This document shows positions 36,218-56,411 of a stretch of DNA of 64,000 nt, in pieces. The notes under the pieces are model-generated. The model was not told the DNA's origin. It saw only the letters and a program-made list of their open reading frames with translations, and made no database searches. Origin of the DNA: Axinella damicornis (lineage: Eukaryota > Porifera > Demospongiae > Axinellida > Axinellidae); the NCBI GenBank assembly GCA_963931865.1, contig OZ007515.1:5009321-5073320 (forward strand), read 5' to 3'. A program made the position numbers and the translations under genes. The stretch's first letter is position 1. Each line of letters opens with the position of its first letter.

Positions 36218-36499
36218 AGGCAACGAGAGGTTGATGATAATTTTTTCTCAGAAAATGCCCGCAAAATTACATGGCATATAGCGTGGAGTGTAGAGAGATT
36301 AGCATTGCTAGGCACACCTTGTTGCGAATAGTTTGGCAGTGTCCGAAGCTTCAATTGAAGCTTTGAAGCTTCGGACACTGCCAAACTATTCGCAACAAGG
36401 TGTGCCTAGCAATGCTAATCTCTCTACACTCCACGCTATATGCCATGTAATTTTGCGGGCATTTTCTGAGAAAAAATTATCATCAACCTCTCGTTGCCT
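36218..36499. repeat. perfect inverted repeat, 135-bp arms, 12-nt loop
   Basis: Bases 36218-36352 are the exact reverse complement of 36365-36499 (compared base by base), so both strands read the same SEAS-KLRTLPNYSQQGVPSN frame. It could be a recent palindromic duplication, a foldback element or an assembly artefact. No transposon termini or flank duplication recognised. Confidence 0.95.
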
Positions 36500-36500
36500 A

Positions 36501-36972
36501 CAAGCAATATCACAAACAAGAAAGTCCTGTTGATAGCATCTATCAACAAGGGTATGCCATCAATAATGAGTTGTGCAACACACAATTAGACATACTTTAA
36601 TAGTACCAAGAGCTCACACCAACTCGTACTTCTACTCTTTTTTCTGTGACACTCCTCGCACGTGGAATACTCTACCCTTGCATGTGGTGGAAAGTCCTAA
36701 TGCAGACATATTCAAGAGAAACATAACTAACTATCTCACTAATTAATGTTCCCATTGTATTATTTGCCTATAACTATAGATAATTTTGGGTACATACCTG
36801 TATTAGCTTGTATGTTATTTATGTATCCCTGCCTTTGGCTAAATGATTATATACAACAACAAAAAAATTACTTGAAGCTTCAATTGTGTGTTGCACAACT
36901 CATTATTGATGGCATACCCTTGTTGATAGATGCTATCAACAGCTAGGACTTTCTTGTTTGTGATATTGCTTG
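36501..36972. mobile_element. inverted-repeat element enclosing a LINE tail
   Basis: Arms 36501-36587 and 36882-36972 (CAAGCAATATCACAAACAAG ... CTTGTTTGTGATATTGCTTG) pair almost completely. The left arm starts one base after the 135-bp palindrome ends. The interior holds a non-LTR ORF2 end. Confidence 0.8.
36612..36746 (+). pseudogene. C-terminal tail of a LINE ORF2
   Basis: Reads TPRTWNTLPLHVVESPNADI then FKRNITNYLTN and stop. The pattern PRT-W-N-LP--VVE-P---FK is the usual end of CR1/L2/Jockey-like ORF2 proteins. Only this tail is present; no RT domain upstream. Confidence 0.75.
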
Positions 36973-37380
36973 TATATCTGTATGTACGTGCTCCCATACT
37001 CATGAATTGACCACAACAACGATGTCATGAAGCTTGACCGCTAGTCTCTAGACTAGCTGCTTCCCCATGCGGCGGACTAGAATAGACTTTGTATGTACGT
37101 AGTCCACCAGCATACGTACAAGTTACAGCCTTCCACTCTGCCTTTGCAATCGGTGGAGTGTTCTGCAGGTGATCCGAAATACATGTAGCTACCCATAATA
37201 GGGTAGTGTAATTGTGCTGTGCTACAACAATGATATTTGGTTTGAAGTTATAGTGCTCTAGATGTTGTTTATGTAATTTGCATACAGAGCTAGCTAGGTA
37301 GTCGTTGCTAGAATCACAGACCCTCTGTATTTCCTATTTCCCTTAGACTATGTTTTATACATGTAACTATAATTATGTAG

Positions 37381-38230
37381 TCAGGTAGCTAACAGGCAGT
37401 TTTTCCAATCGTTGGCCACATCACATGTATTGAAGGCGAACCATTCCTCTTCTATGCTATAGGAAGGTGTTGTTGCCGAGCTCCAGCCTAGTTTCGTGCC
37501 TAGACACCGCTCGGAAAATTGAGAAAGGGTCTGGCAACACTTAATACATGATATTGCAAAGTCCATGTGCACAGTACACCGCATGCCATGGAATCAAGTT
37601 GCAGAGTTCAGAAATGTCATGTTCATCGAGAATGTGCACAGTCATTGGTGAATCAGTGTCTCTCTAACAAGGATCTGGATGTTGCCAGAGGGAGAATGGG
37701 GTATGAGTAGTTGATAGATAGATAGAGGCAGTGTGATGGTTTATCTCTGTATTTTGTGTGTTTACCAGCTGGCTATGGGAAATTAAAAGGCAAGAGCGCA
37801 TGATGACATCATGAAAAAACAAAACAATGATGTCATCGTGCACTCTTGGAAAAGGTTATGTTAAGGCTAGCTACTTTCCGAACGCATTCAACTGTTTGTA
37901 CTTTGCACCAATTTCTGCCATGCACATGCCAAGCATAGAACAGGCATTGCCCCACGATCCAATGACTGATTTACATACCAGCATAGTACTACTTGATGAA
38001 TCGAAGCTAGCTAACCTCTCATACCTCCAATCATGGTATTACCCACATGTAACACATGTTTGAGTAACTAATTGAATCCCTCTGGGACATGGCTGTGTAT
38101 TACATATCGCCAGAGTCCTTGACTTTTGCGAGCGGGGTCGGGGAACTAAACTAGATGAGACACTGTAAGAGAGGCACTGCTAGCAAAAGAATTACACCCA
38201 CACTCAAAGACCAATGCAATGATTATGTTG
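37381..38230 (+). pseudogene. broken copy of NEK11 exon 2 and flanks, split by about 660 bp
   Basis: 37436-37489 matches the acceptor and start of NEK11 exon 2 (ATAGGAAGGTG, then TGTTGCCGAGCTCCAGCCT) with a 14-base deletion. 38154-38219 matches its end and donor region (CTGTAAGAGAGGCAC-GCTAGC, CACACTCAAAGACCA). The sequence between is an insertion. It lies downstream of the TRPA-like relic in the same order as the intact pair. Confidence 0.85.
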
Positions 38231-38687
38231 GATACAATCATGCAGCAGTGTAAATCAAGCATCACCTTTTCACTCTGCATCAATTGTCTGTCCAAGGCTC
38301 AGGTACTCTACAGCCGGAATATTACACGCTAAAAAAATCCACTCTTCCTCTCTCCATCTTTTGTATCTCTCCATCTCTGAATTTACTCATAACCTATCTG
38401 TCTATACCTACTACGACTGCCATTGATGCAAATATATATGATCGATTTTCCATGGTGAAGTTTTATTCCAAAGCCAAAGAGCTCATGATTTAATTTCAAA
38501 GGCTCAGAATCAGATCGGCTAACCCAAATTTAGACAGTATCGACTATCTGCTGATCTAAAGCAGTTCTCACAGTCATAACTAGCCTGCAGCTAATTCTAA
38601 CAGTTCAGTTCAATTCAGTTCAGTTCAGTTTGATAACCCAGGAATACCACATCTCCAATGCATAAGGTAGCTATACATCATCACTGA
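38231..38687. other. intergenic sequence, no gene seen
   Basis: Contains a short CAGTT(CA) repeat near 38602-38630; otherwise nothing recognised. Confidence 0.35.
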
Positions 38688-38945
38688 ATAGGCTAAACTC
38701 ATCTGCAAACCAATGAAAATTCCAGTGGATGAACTTTGCTGCAAACATCTTTCTCACATTACAGTAATGGAATGCTTCAGAGATGACAAGTATTACCAAC
38801 AACTATGCATCAGCAAGACATATTTGTCATCTCTGAAGCATGTCTAGCTACCATTCAATTACTGACATGTAATGTGAGAAAGATGTTTGCTGCAAAGCTC
38901 ACCCACTGGAATCCATTGGTTCATGCACAGATGAGTTTAGCTTTT
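38688..38945. mobile_element. 258-bp inverted-repeat element
   Basis: Arms with GCTAAACTCATCTGCA / TGCACAGATGAGTTTAGC at the outside and GCTGCAAACATCTTTCTCAC / GTGAGAAAGATGTTTGCTGC inside, plus CTTCAGAGATGACAA and its inverse. No coding capacity. Confidence 0.75.
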
Positions 38946-39324
38946 TACCGAGTCGTCATCATAATCGACTTTGGTTAAGCACAGTAGAGTGATTTCTACA
39001 ACACTGCTCTGTCGTGCCAATATAGCATGCAGCTGACAACACAGTGAAGTTCAGTTTGAGTCCTCAGATGCAAGTTGATATCCTAGCTTCCTGGAACTGT
39101 GCAGTCTAAGGAACAGCTTGCACTTAGCTAGCTAGTTCGTTGAAGTTGCTACTAAGCATACAAATTACAACAAAAAATCGATAATTCCAACTCAATTTAC
39201 ACTTATCAAGATATACTCAGTATGGATGCATGATGTCTATATAATAACAACGCAAAGCTCAGTATATACCAGCTTCTATTCTAGTGTGGAATACCAAATG
39301 TTCAACAAATTGAATCCATTGTGG

Positions 39325-42300
39325 TCAAGCAGTAGCTCTCCCCTGCATTTCCACAAACTTGGACAGGGTTTCTTGTAGCTGCTTCATTGCTTCAAGCTGC
39401 CTTGCCTGGTCGATTGACAACTTATCGATCTGCCGCTGTAACTGGTCCAACTTCTGATCTCGGAGATCTTCCTGTGAAGTCTTGACCATTTCGTGCATTC
39501 CCCCATCATTGTCTGCTACACTATCTGTCTTGACCATCGTCCAGAAGAAGCGCCAGGTAGTTGTCATCCAGGAGCCCGAGTTTGGGTACTGCTTGAGTTT
39601 TACTTTCTGAAGTCGTTTTAGGATCTTGGTTGGCAACATGTGATCTTCAATAAAAGCAAGTGTAACAACTTTGTTCTCTGTTGTAAGTATGATGGCTTCC
39701 TGCTTTATTTGTTCAATGTCATCCAATGCTAGCCCAATCAGAAGGTTGACAAGTACAATGGGCATCAGGATTGCCAATAAGACCATGAAGATGAACACTA
39801 GCGCTCCAAATCTGAGACTTCCTGCCATATCAAGAGCCACAATCCCTTCATAGTCATTTGCAACAAGGAGGGAGAGGAATGTAGCGTAATATACAACTCG
39901 AAGATTTGAAAGTCCCTCCACAGATCCCAAGAGGATGTAAAAGGATAAGGCAAAGCCACATATGAAGAAAAAGGAGAGCAGCAACAGAACTTGGATAACA
40001 GTTTTGCTGATTCGCAAGAACATTACGATGTAGAGGCCAAAGATGGAATTAAGCTGTAGGAAAATGGCAAGATTGAACCACGCAAAGAAAGCAGCTAATG
40101 CTCCCGCTTCCCATATCACAAAATTCAGTCCTCCTCCTGGAATCAGGAACACATATGTAGAAATGATAGTGGCAGCATAGGTCCAGGTGAAGATATACCT
40201 ATTGATATCTAGAAGTTGCAGCCTATAGTAGCTCATGTCAAGAATGCATAGGACAGTGTTTACAAGGCAGAGGAAAAGCGTAATGAAGCGAATGACATTT
40301 GAAGCAGTCCCAATATCATTCTCCCCCATTTCTGTACTCCCATTCCCACTTCCAACTCTGATCTGTGTTGGTGGAGGAGTGATGCCAATAAAGATGGACA
40401 GAAAGATAGTAAGGAGGGCAACGAGGAGGAATCTCACAAGGTAGATGTATCGACCATGATCAGACCACTTTGTCTTCAAGAATGATTTGATAACTGGGTG
40501 CATAAGACATTGGGTACGTTTGTATTGGACCATCCACTGTAACACTTCCATAGAGCTTGCTTTTTTCTTCTTCAGACAGTTCCTTTCTAGGAGGTTGGAC
40601 CTCACACTTGGGGTCAATGAACTAGGCTGTTCCACTTTAATACTACCCAGATTGTCACGATGAGTTTCCACCTCCTGACCTACAGGAACAGCTGCTTGAC
40701 CATCACCACCATGCTGCTTTTCATGTACCGGGGTTGGCTCATTCTCATGGTCGCTCAGCATGAGATACTTGAAGTTAAACTCCTCCCAGTAGTCGGGGTG
40801 TTGAGAATCAAGAGCACTTTTCAGATGGCAATTGTCTAGGACTACTATTGCAGCAGCTGGCATCCTCTGAATAAGTTGGAGCATTGGGTGGGGACTGAAT
40901 GAGGAGGAGATATCGAGGCATTCCTCCCAGCGATTGTGGTGTAGTACTGTGAGAGCAAGCTCTGTGTCAGCATTTTGAAGAATCTTGTCAATGAAGCTCT
41001 TACCTTCAGAGTTGAGGATGATTGCTGTGCCAATGTCAAGACAGAACTGTATGACAGCTGGATTTCTGCATTCGGTTGCATGGTGGAGAATGGTGTTGCC
41101 ATCGTCATCGACCCAATCTTTCTGAAATGGGTGGGCATCATAGAGTGCTCTTGCTGCCTGGAGGCTTCCCACATGACACGCATGCATCAGTGGCGTTTGT
41201 CCAGAATGGCATTTGTGCACTACTGCCCCCTTATTCACTAGTGCCTTCACACAAGCTACATTACCACCTGAAGCAGCAGAGTGGAGTGGGGTGCATCCCA
41301 TGTTGTTGGTTGCATTCAGCATTGATCTGGAATCTGGGAGGTCTAGGAGACGTGTGAGAGTCTTGAAGTCCCCAGCATGGGCAGCAAGGTGAAGATAGTT
41401 GTTATTCTTGCTATCTTGGAAAATGTGATGGTTGGGGTGGTGGAGGAGGAGGCTTGTGTGTATTGACATTACCATCTCATACAGGCCATGGTTGAGTGCG
41501 TAGTGGATGGGGTAGCTCCCATTGATATCGGGCTCACTGATAAGACAAGTGGAACCTTTGTGCTCTAAAAGACGGCCGAGGATTTCCTGCCTGTTTTGAA
41601 GCACAGCATGGTGGAGGGAATTCTGTCCATTCAGATCTCGTATGGTAGGATCTGAACCCAATTTGGTTAACTCCTCAACCGCAGAGACATTACCTGAAAC
41701 AATTGCTGTATGTAAGGCAGTACTCCCATTGATATCTTGGGTATTGAGCTCAGCTCCTTGCTCACACAGATATGAGATCATACCCTCGCTGTACTGCCCC
41801 ATGCAACTACGGTGGAGAACTGTCATCTCCTGCTGGTCTCGACTTTGGAGGATTTCTACCCCACAGTGTTGGATCATTGTTTGCACCATGTCAGGTTTCC
41901 CCTGATAGCAGGCTAGGTGGAGTGGCGGAAGCATGTCTCCCTTGGAAAGTGTGGGAGAGGCACCATACTTTAGGAGAACCTCCAATGACTTGACGCAACC
42001 AATTTCAACAGCATATTGGGCAGGTGAGCTATTCTCTTCATCAAGAAAATGAAGGACAACCTCCTTGGGAAGGCCAAGCTCCAGTGACTTGGAGATCATG
42101 AGATCCAGGACTCTGTAGGACCCTCTCTTAGCGGCCAGATGGACCGGAGTCAATCTGTCATCATCCACCACCCTCACCTGGAAACATCTGGACTCTCTCT
42201 GGAGTTCGACAAAGAGGGACGACTCATGGATTGCCTTGAGGGATTCCAAGTTATCATTCTCAGCTATTACATGCAATGAGGTGCGATTCCGAAAGCCTCG

Positions 42301-42789
42301 AACAAGAAGATCAACTTGGTGTTCAAGAAATGCTGAAACAAGAGCAGGATTGGATTTACGAACGGCAAGGTGCAAAGGAGGGTCGTGGGCATTGTTGCAA
42401 ATGCTATCACTTGCTCCATTACTCAGGAGCAAATGCAGTGCATCAATGCACTCATTCTTCACTGCAACATGCAGAGCAGTGTTACCATAATGGTCCACTG
42501 CATTTCTGTCAATGCCACAATCGAGGAGGTAATGCATGATGGACACCTGGTTGGTTTCTGTGGCTGAATGAAGGATGGTTGACCCACTTTCATCTAGAAC
42601 GTTCAGGGCTTGAACCCTATCCAGAAGACGTTTTAGCTCCTCGAGGTTCCCATTCCGAGCTAGTTTGTGGGGGGATGTTTGCACTTCTGCTTTGAAAGTA
42701 ACAAGGCTCAGGTCTTCTCCAGTACTGCTACCAATGTGTTTAAGAATGCCTCTCTTCCTTGAGTGGTTTTGGACATGTACCGATGCCAT
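39325..42789 (-). CDS. TRPA-like ankyrin-repeat cation channel, copy 2 (intact, 1154 aa)
   Basis: A single coding exon of 1154 codons, ATG at 42789 and stop at 39325. Predicted plasma-membrane cation channel subunit, normally tetrameric. Residues 38-620 carry about 14-16 ankyrin repeats (GSTILHSATE, GNTALHVAVK, GSTALHTAIV, GQNSLHHAVL, NNYLHLAAHA, GCTPLHSAAS, GQTPLMHACH, GNTILHHATE). A charged linker follows to about 740. S1 is about 782-802, S2-S4 830-915, S5 920-950, pore loop about 965-985 (FLSLLVANDYEG) and S6 993-1022 ending LVNLLIGLALDDIEQIKQ, as in TRPA1. The tail ends in a heptad coiled coil (about 1113-1150, KLDQLQRQIDKLSIDQARQL). An acceptor-like CATTCCAG precedes the ATG, hinting at a 5'UTR intron. 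It is head-to-head with NEK11 about 800 bp away. Confidence 0.92.
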   Translation of the reverse strand: MASVHVQNHSRKRGILKHIGSSTGEDLSLVTFKAEVQTSPHKLARNGNLEELKRLLDRVQALNVLDESGSTILHSATETNQVSIMHYLLDCGIDRNAVDHYGNTALHVAVKNECIDALHLLLSNGASDSICNNAHDPPLHLAVRKSNPALVSAFLEHQVDLLVRGFRNRTSLHVIAENDNLESLKAIHESSLFVELQRESRCFQVRVVDDDRLTPVHLAAKRGSYRVLDLMISKSLELGLPKEVVLHFLDEENSSPAQYAVEIGCVKSLEVLLKYGASPTLSKGDMLPPLHLACYQGKPDMVQTMIQHCGVEILQSRDQQEMTVLHRSCMGQYSEGMISYLCEQGAELNTQDINGSTALHTAIVSGNVSAVEELTKLGSDPTIRDLNGQNSLHHAVLQNRQEILGRLLEHKGSTCLISEPDINGSYPIHYALNHGLYEMVMSIHTSLLLHHPNHHIFQDSKNNNYLHLAAHAGDFKTLTRLLDLPDSRSMLNATNNMGCTPLHSAASGGNVACVKALVNKGAVVHKCHSGQTPLMHACHVGSLQAARALYDAHPFQKDWVDDDGNTILHHATECRNPAVIQFCLDIGTAIILNSEGKSFIDKILQNADTELALTVLHHNRWEECLDISSSFSPHPMLQLIQRMPAAAIVVLDNCHLKSALDSQHPDYWEEFNFKYLMLSDHENEPTPVHEKQHGGDGQAAVPVGQEVETHRDNLGSIKVEQPSSLTPSVRSNLLERNCLKKKKASSMEVLQWMVQYKRTQCLMHPVIKSFLKTKWSDHGRYIYLVRFLLVALLTIFLSIFIGITPPPTQIRVGSGNGSTEMGENDIGTASNVIRFITLFLCLVNTVLCILDMSYYRLQLLDINRYIFTWTYAATIISTYVFLIPGGGLNFVIWEAGALAAFFAWFNLAIFLQLNSIFGLYIVMFLRISKTVIQVLLLLSFFFICGFALSFYILLGSVEGLSNLRVVYYATFLSLLVANDYEGIVALDMAGSLRFGALVFIFMVLLAILMPIVLVNLLIGLALDDIEQIKQEAIILTTENKVVTLAFIEDHMLPTKILKRLQKVKLKQYPNSGSWMTTTWRFFWTMVKTDSVADNDGGMHEMVKTSQEDLRDQKLDQLQRQIDKLSIDQARQLEAMKQLQETLSKFVEMQGRATA

Positions 42790-43590
42790 AGCAACAGCTG
42801 GCCAAGATCAGTAAACCTGGAATGATAAAATGATTAATTATTGATGACATCTCTAGCTGCTTGGCTTCATTTCCAAGCAAACAAATCTATAGTGTTCATT
42901 GACCACTCAGCTACCCAACCTTTCAAAGTGTAGGAATGTGCCCCGGGGTTCTACCATTTATACCTACTATAGCTAATCTGGCATTCACTGCTAATGTCAC
43001 TGCATGTGGCCAGTCTCATGAGGCAGACCATGATCCACAAATAGCTAGGGAATTGTGACTCGTGAGATTCACTGAGAGAGATACAGACATGATTTGGGAC
43101 AGACTCAGTGATAAGTGGCACAAACCATTTGCGATTACTTGAAATTGTAGCTAGCTACAGAGGTTCCCTACTAGCGCAGTGGACTGATATAGTAAGTGCC
43201 ACTGGGCAATTCAGGCTGCAGGAATGATAATACGGGGAATATCCTATCGACGTACTTCTATTGCCATGGATAATAATTAGCTAGTATACTAAGTGGCCAA
43301 ATTCTATTACCTGCAGAGGTATTAGTCTCGGAAGCCAGTCTCTTTTTCTGCGAGACTACAGAGGTATGCAGCTTGTCTCTTTCCAAAGTCCTCCAACTAG
43401 ACTACCTGCGCAGCAAACATTGAACGTACTACCTAGCAACACTGCATTTCACTTTAATTAACGACGATCGACCTAGACTGCACTACTATGGCTGCACTAA
43501 TGTCTCTGAGCATGAGGGCGTGGCACGGGCGTGAGCACTTGGTGACCTTTGACCCTAACTGTGTTTGGTTTGAGCGTGGAGCTGGGAGCG
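42790..43590. promoter_or_regulatory. divergent promoter region between TRPA-like copy 2 and NEK11
   Basis: 800 bp separates the two start codons, which face away from each other. The segment holding GCAGACCATGATCCA is conserved upstream of TRPA-like copy 1. Both regions also share a TGACCTTTGACCCTAAC motif (28674 and 43542), a candidate conserved control element. No TATA box assigned. Confidence 0.55.
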
Positions 43591-52883
<9,293 letters not shown>

Positions 52884-52915
52884 GTAGGGATGTGCTGACC
52901 ATAGATAGACGATAG

Positions 52916-52955
52916 ATGGATCGATGGATAGATAGATATATAGATAGATAGATTG
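52916..52955. repeat. GATA microsatellite
   Basis: Short imperfect GATA/GATG repeat after NEK11 exon 9. Confidence 0.85.
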
Positions 52956-53256
52956 ATATCAGCAAGTGAAATCGACAAGGTTCTGCCTGAATGACACTCT
53001 CAACCTTCTCACGGATATCACTTGGCAGGATTTGTGGCAGTTCCTCTATTTAATCTCCTCACTAGTGATTAATGTATAATATTATAGTGATTAGCTGCAC
53101 CATATACCGCCTGCCTCTCTTTTGGGGGTTGAGCCTGCCATTGAGTTGGCCACAGTAATTATAGCCTGAAAGAGCAGGGGCAAAGTGTAATTACGTAAGT
53201 ATGCAATTACAGAGTAGCAACCCCCAGATTCGGAAATGCATCGCAGAAGGCTTGGG

Positions 53257-53971
53257 CAGGGTTTCATACAGAGGGGGGGGGCGCCCTGGGATTCCCCCCC
53301 CCCCCCAGAAAACAGAAGACAATAATATTATAAATTTAATATTAAACTGGTTGGACATGCAGCAGTATAAGCAGTGGCGGATCTTTTTATTTTCCTCCTT
53401 ACTAACTTGCTGCCGCTATGTTGCAACTCCTGGCCTGGCCTCCTCAGCTCGCAATATCGTGCATTGCCTGAAACCAAACTGCTTGGGAACGAGACCACGA
53501 TCTAGTATACCCCTCTGTGTACGTACGTATTACGTTTGTGAGCGAAATTTGAGCAAGGAAGAAGCTCATGGTGGCCCTGCATGGCAGGCCTGGGACCTGC
53601 AATCCTCGTACATCTGGAACTTGCAGTGCAAAGCGCGAAGGTGCCACGAGAGCCCATCCTGAGAAGTAAAAAATGAAGGCGAAAAAAATTTCCGCGCTTC
53701 GCGCGGACTGATCAGCACTACACACCTCTATGCACTTCCTCCAGCAGCATTTAATATATGGTGCCCCCCTTTCATAAATCCTGTATCCGCCCCTGATAAG
53801 TTGTGAGGTAGGTAGTCTAATACATACCCAGATCTGAACATGTCAAAATATGTCAGTTGGTCACAACCCTGTGTATGATATGACGTGCCGAGGGAATGGG
53901 AGGGGGTGGGGCTTGCATGGGTTGCCATGTGTCCCCCCCCCCCCCAGCAAAAAATCCTGTATGAAACCCTG
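53257..53971. mobile_element. CAGGGTTTCATACAG-TIR element (outer)
   Basis: Left end CAGGGTTTCATACAG and right end CTGTATGAAACCCTG are exact inverses. The CAGNG start is typical of hAT elements, but no 8-bp duplication is convincing. G/C-rich subterminal runs are present on both sides. It encloses a second element at 53372-53795. Confidence 0.75.
53372..53795. mobile_element. CAGTGGCGGATC-TIR element nested inside the previous one
   Basis: Left CAGTGGCGGATC, right GTATCCGCCCCTG; ATAAG directly flanks both ends. The interior shares about 120 bp with 31660-31772, next to the reverse transcriptase. Includes a GCGCTTCGCGCGG hairpin near 53695. Confidence 0.75.
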
Positions 53972-54122
53972 TTGGGGGTATATTACTGGGGGCGGAGCCT
54001 CCAGGAACCGGCCCATAGGACGAAGTCCTGTACCCCCAAGGATAATGGTTTAGTGGACGTACATGTATGGTGGTAGTATTGTATGCAAAGTGTATATACA
54101 ATACATATGCACTACTATAATA

Positions 54123-54985
54123 ACTAGACGAATGCAGAACATTGTGGGGCGAGCCTGAGCGAGTACATATTACAGTTGTCGAATGTGCATGGAGCAGTTG
54201 CATGCGCATGTGTTCCTAGGCCTACATGGAGCAGATGCATGTGCATGACTGTCAGTGCATGATCATCCGAATGTGATAGCACAACTTAAATATGGACACA
54301 TCACACCAGAAGTTATGACACTAAAAATACACCCGTGCACTTCACAGCAACTGCGAATCTGGTTAGCCGAAGCAGTCTGTTAGGTAGGTCCAGGAGAGCT
54401 CTCTGTCTTTGTTGTCACCACCAGAGGGCGACTTTTTCATTCTCTGCTGATGCCAGACTAGTCTGGGGTGTGACTGTATGTCACAGTGAGTTAAGTGTTA
54501 CCGAGTGCAGGCCAGTCAAGTTCCCATCCTCTGGCAATAGCTGAAGCAGCAGTCTAACACACCGTGACGGTTTATAGCTATTAAAGCCTGAATGCATGCT
54601 AGCTAGCTAGCTAGCTAATGTATGCTGCACATGCATGCTAGCTAGCTAGCTAGCTGGCTAATGTATGCTGCACACCATGATGTGCTCTGCATGCAGGACA
54701 TGAGATCGCTTGAAGCACTCTCCCCGTCTTCATGAAATGCTTTAGCCCCTCACCGCGCGCTATAGTCTCCATCCATCCTTGTTGAGGTAGACCGTTCATA
54801 GTTCGTGTCTCAGTCGTTGACGTTGCAAATTATGGTGAGTTCGTTCGTTTGTGGTTTGAATTAACGCATGATGCAATGACACGCAAAATACGAGCAGGAA
54901 GTGATTTACGGCACGACGTACGATATATAGAAAATTCACAGCAAACTCGTCTATGTGGGGCTCGCTCAGGCTCGCCCCAATTATT
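54123..54985 (+). mobile_element. GGGGCGAGC-TIR element, copy A
   Basis: Left part ACTAG-GAATGCAGAACATTGT then GGGGCGAGCCTGAGCGAG; right part CTCGCTCAGGCTCGCCCC then AATTATT. The 18-bp TIRs are exact inverses. Interior blocks are shared with 55593-56377 and 34043-34697. Also has a GCTAGCTAGCTA repeat at 54597-54655. Confidence 0.85.
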
Positions 54986-55423
54986 CATGAGGCGTGCACT
55001 TTATCGTCTTGCCGCCACTATAAATACTTCTCGCAAGGAAGACTCTTACACTGTTGTTCAAATCTCCTCTCAACTTCCCATGTCGTGAATGTGGAAACGC
55101 TAACCTCAATGGCACAATCGTCCCCAAGCGACCATAAATTTCCCGGCAAGGGCAAATCACTAGGGAGTGAGTTATCCTCCGCTCCGGAGATGTAGTTTAC
55201 CAGAGATACGGATTTTATGTGCACGGTGTAAAAGATATCCCAACAACCCGGTGAGATCAGTAACGTAACGGATATCGATGGATATGCACAGCGCACATTG
55301 CCATGATGGGCATGGTTAAGCTTATAGCTACCAGATATAATACGCCGTGACGCTTGCGACTATGGCATACTAGTAGTAGCTATGTTGCAGTTCCTCCGTA
55401 TACATCAAGATACCGGAATCAGG

Positions 55424-55568
55424 GAGCAGCAGTTGAAGCGGACGCAATCGCGTATCGGGGAGCAGCAGCTGCGGCAGACACAAACGGGGAGCAGCAGTTG
55501 AAGCGCGGATCGATGCAATCGGGAAGCAGCGCAGCTGAAGCGGACGCAATCGGGGAGCAGCACTGAGC
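55424..55568. repeat. GGGGAGCAGCAG minisatellite
   Basis: Irregular repeats of GGGGAGCAGCAGTTGAAGCG(GACGCAATC) between the two TIR elements. Confidence 0.8.
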
Positions 55569-55592
55569 GAGCGAAGCTATACTTGTTATAAT

Positions 55593-56377
55593 ACTAGGGG
55601 AATGCAGGACATTGTGGGGCGAGCGTGAGCGAGTACATGCAGGTGCTGAATTTGCATGGAACAGTTACATGACATTGTGCTGAATGTGCATGGAGCAGTT
55701 GCATGTGCATGTCATCAGAATGTGAGTCTGACGGGGAGCATAACACAACTTAACGACACAGATCACACCAGAAGTTATGACACTCGTGCATGGACTTCAC
55801 AGCGTTGAAGCAGTCTGGCAGGTAGGTCCAGGAGCGGTCTCCGTCTCTGTTGTTGCCACCGAGGATGACTTCCTCGTTCTCTGCTGATGCCAGATCTGTC
55901 ATGACTGGTCACAGTGAGTTTAGTGTTACCGTGTGCAGGGCATGCAGTCAACTTGCCATCCTCTGAGCAGTTGCATGGCTTAGCATTTGAAAGGGACTCC
56001 GGCGAGTTATAGGGGATTGTGAGTTCAAGGAGGATCACCTCCCTTGGTCTCACTGAAGCGCTCTCCCCGTCTTCATGAAATGCTTTAGCCACTCACCGCC
56101 CCACTATAGTCTCCATCCTTGCAAGGCCTTGTTGAGGTAGACTGTTCATAGTTCGCGTCTCAGTTGGACGATATCAACGCACGAGCAGGAAGTGAACTCA
56201 GTTTGGAAATAACGCATGACGCAAGAACACGCAAAATACGAGCAGGAAGTGATTTACGGCACGACGTACGATATATATATAGAAATATAGAAATATAGAA
56301 ATATAGAAATATAGAAATAAAGAAAATTCACATTGAACTCGTCTATGTGGGGCTCGCTCACGCTCGCCCCAATTATT
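55593..56377 (+). mobile_element. GGGGCGAGC-TIR element, copy B
   Basis: Left GGGGCGAGCGTGAGCGAG, right CTCGCTCACGCTCGCCCC: the TIRs differ from copy A by one base, and that base co-varies at both ends. The outer flanks GAATGCAGGACATTGT and AATTATT are shared. A short minus-strand frame (55775-56092) is a shifted relic of the peptide read intact as EENEEVILGGNN-like text in the 34-kb copy. Confidence 0.85.
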
Positions 56378-56411
56378 GTACAAAGAGTCAAAGAAACAGA
56401 ATTTACGACAG

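Noticed and set aside
53213..53256. Possible NEK11 exon 10 after TTACAG (SSNPQIRKCIAEGLG)
   Set aside because: No match to NEK11 after the kinase domain, and the frame runs straight into a transposon terminus at 53257.
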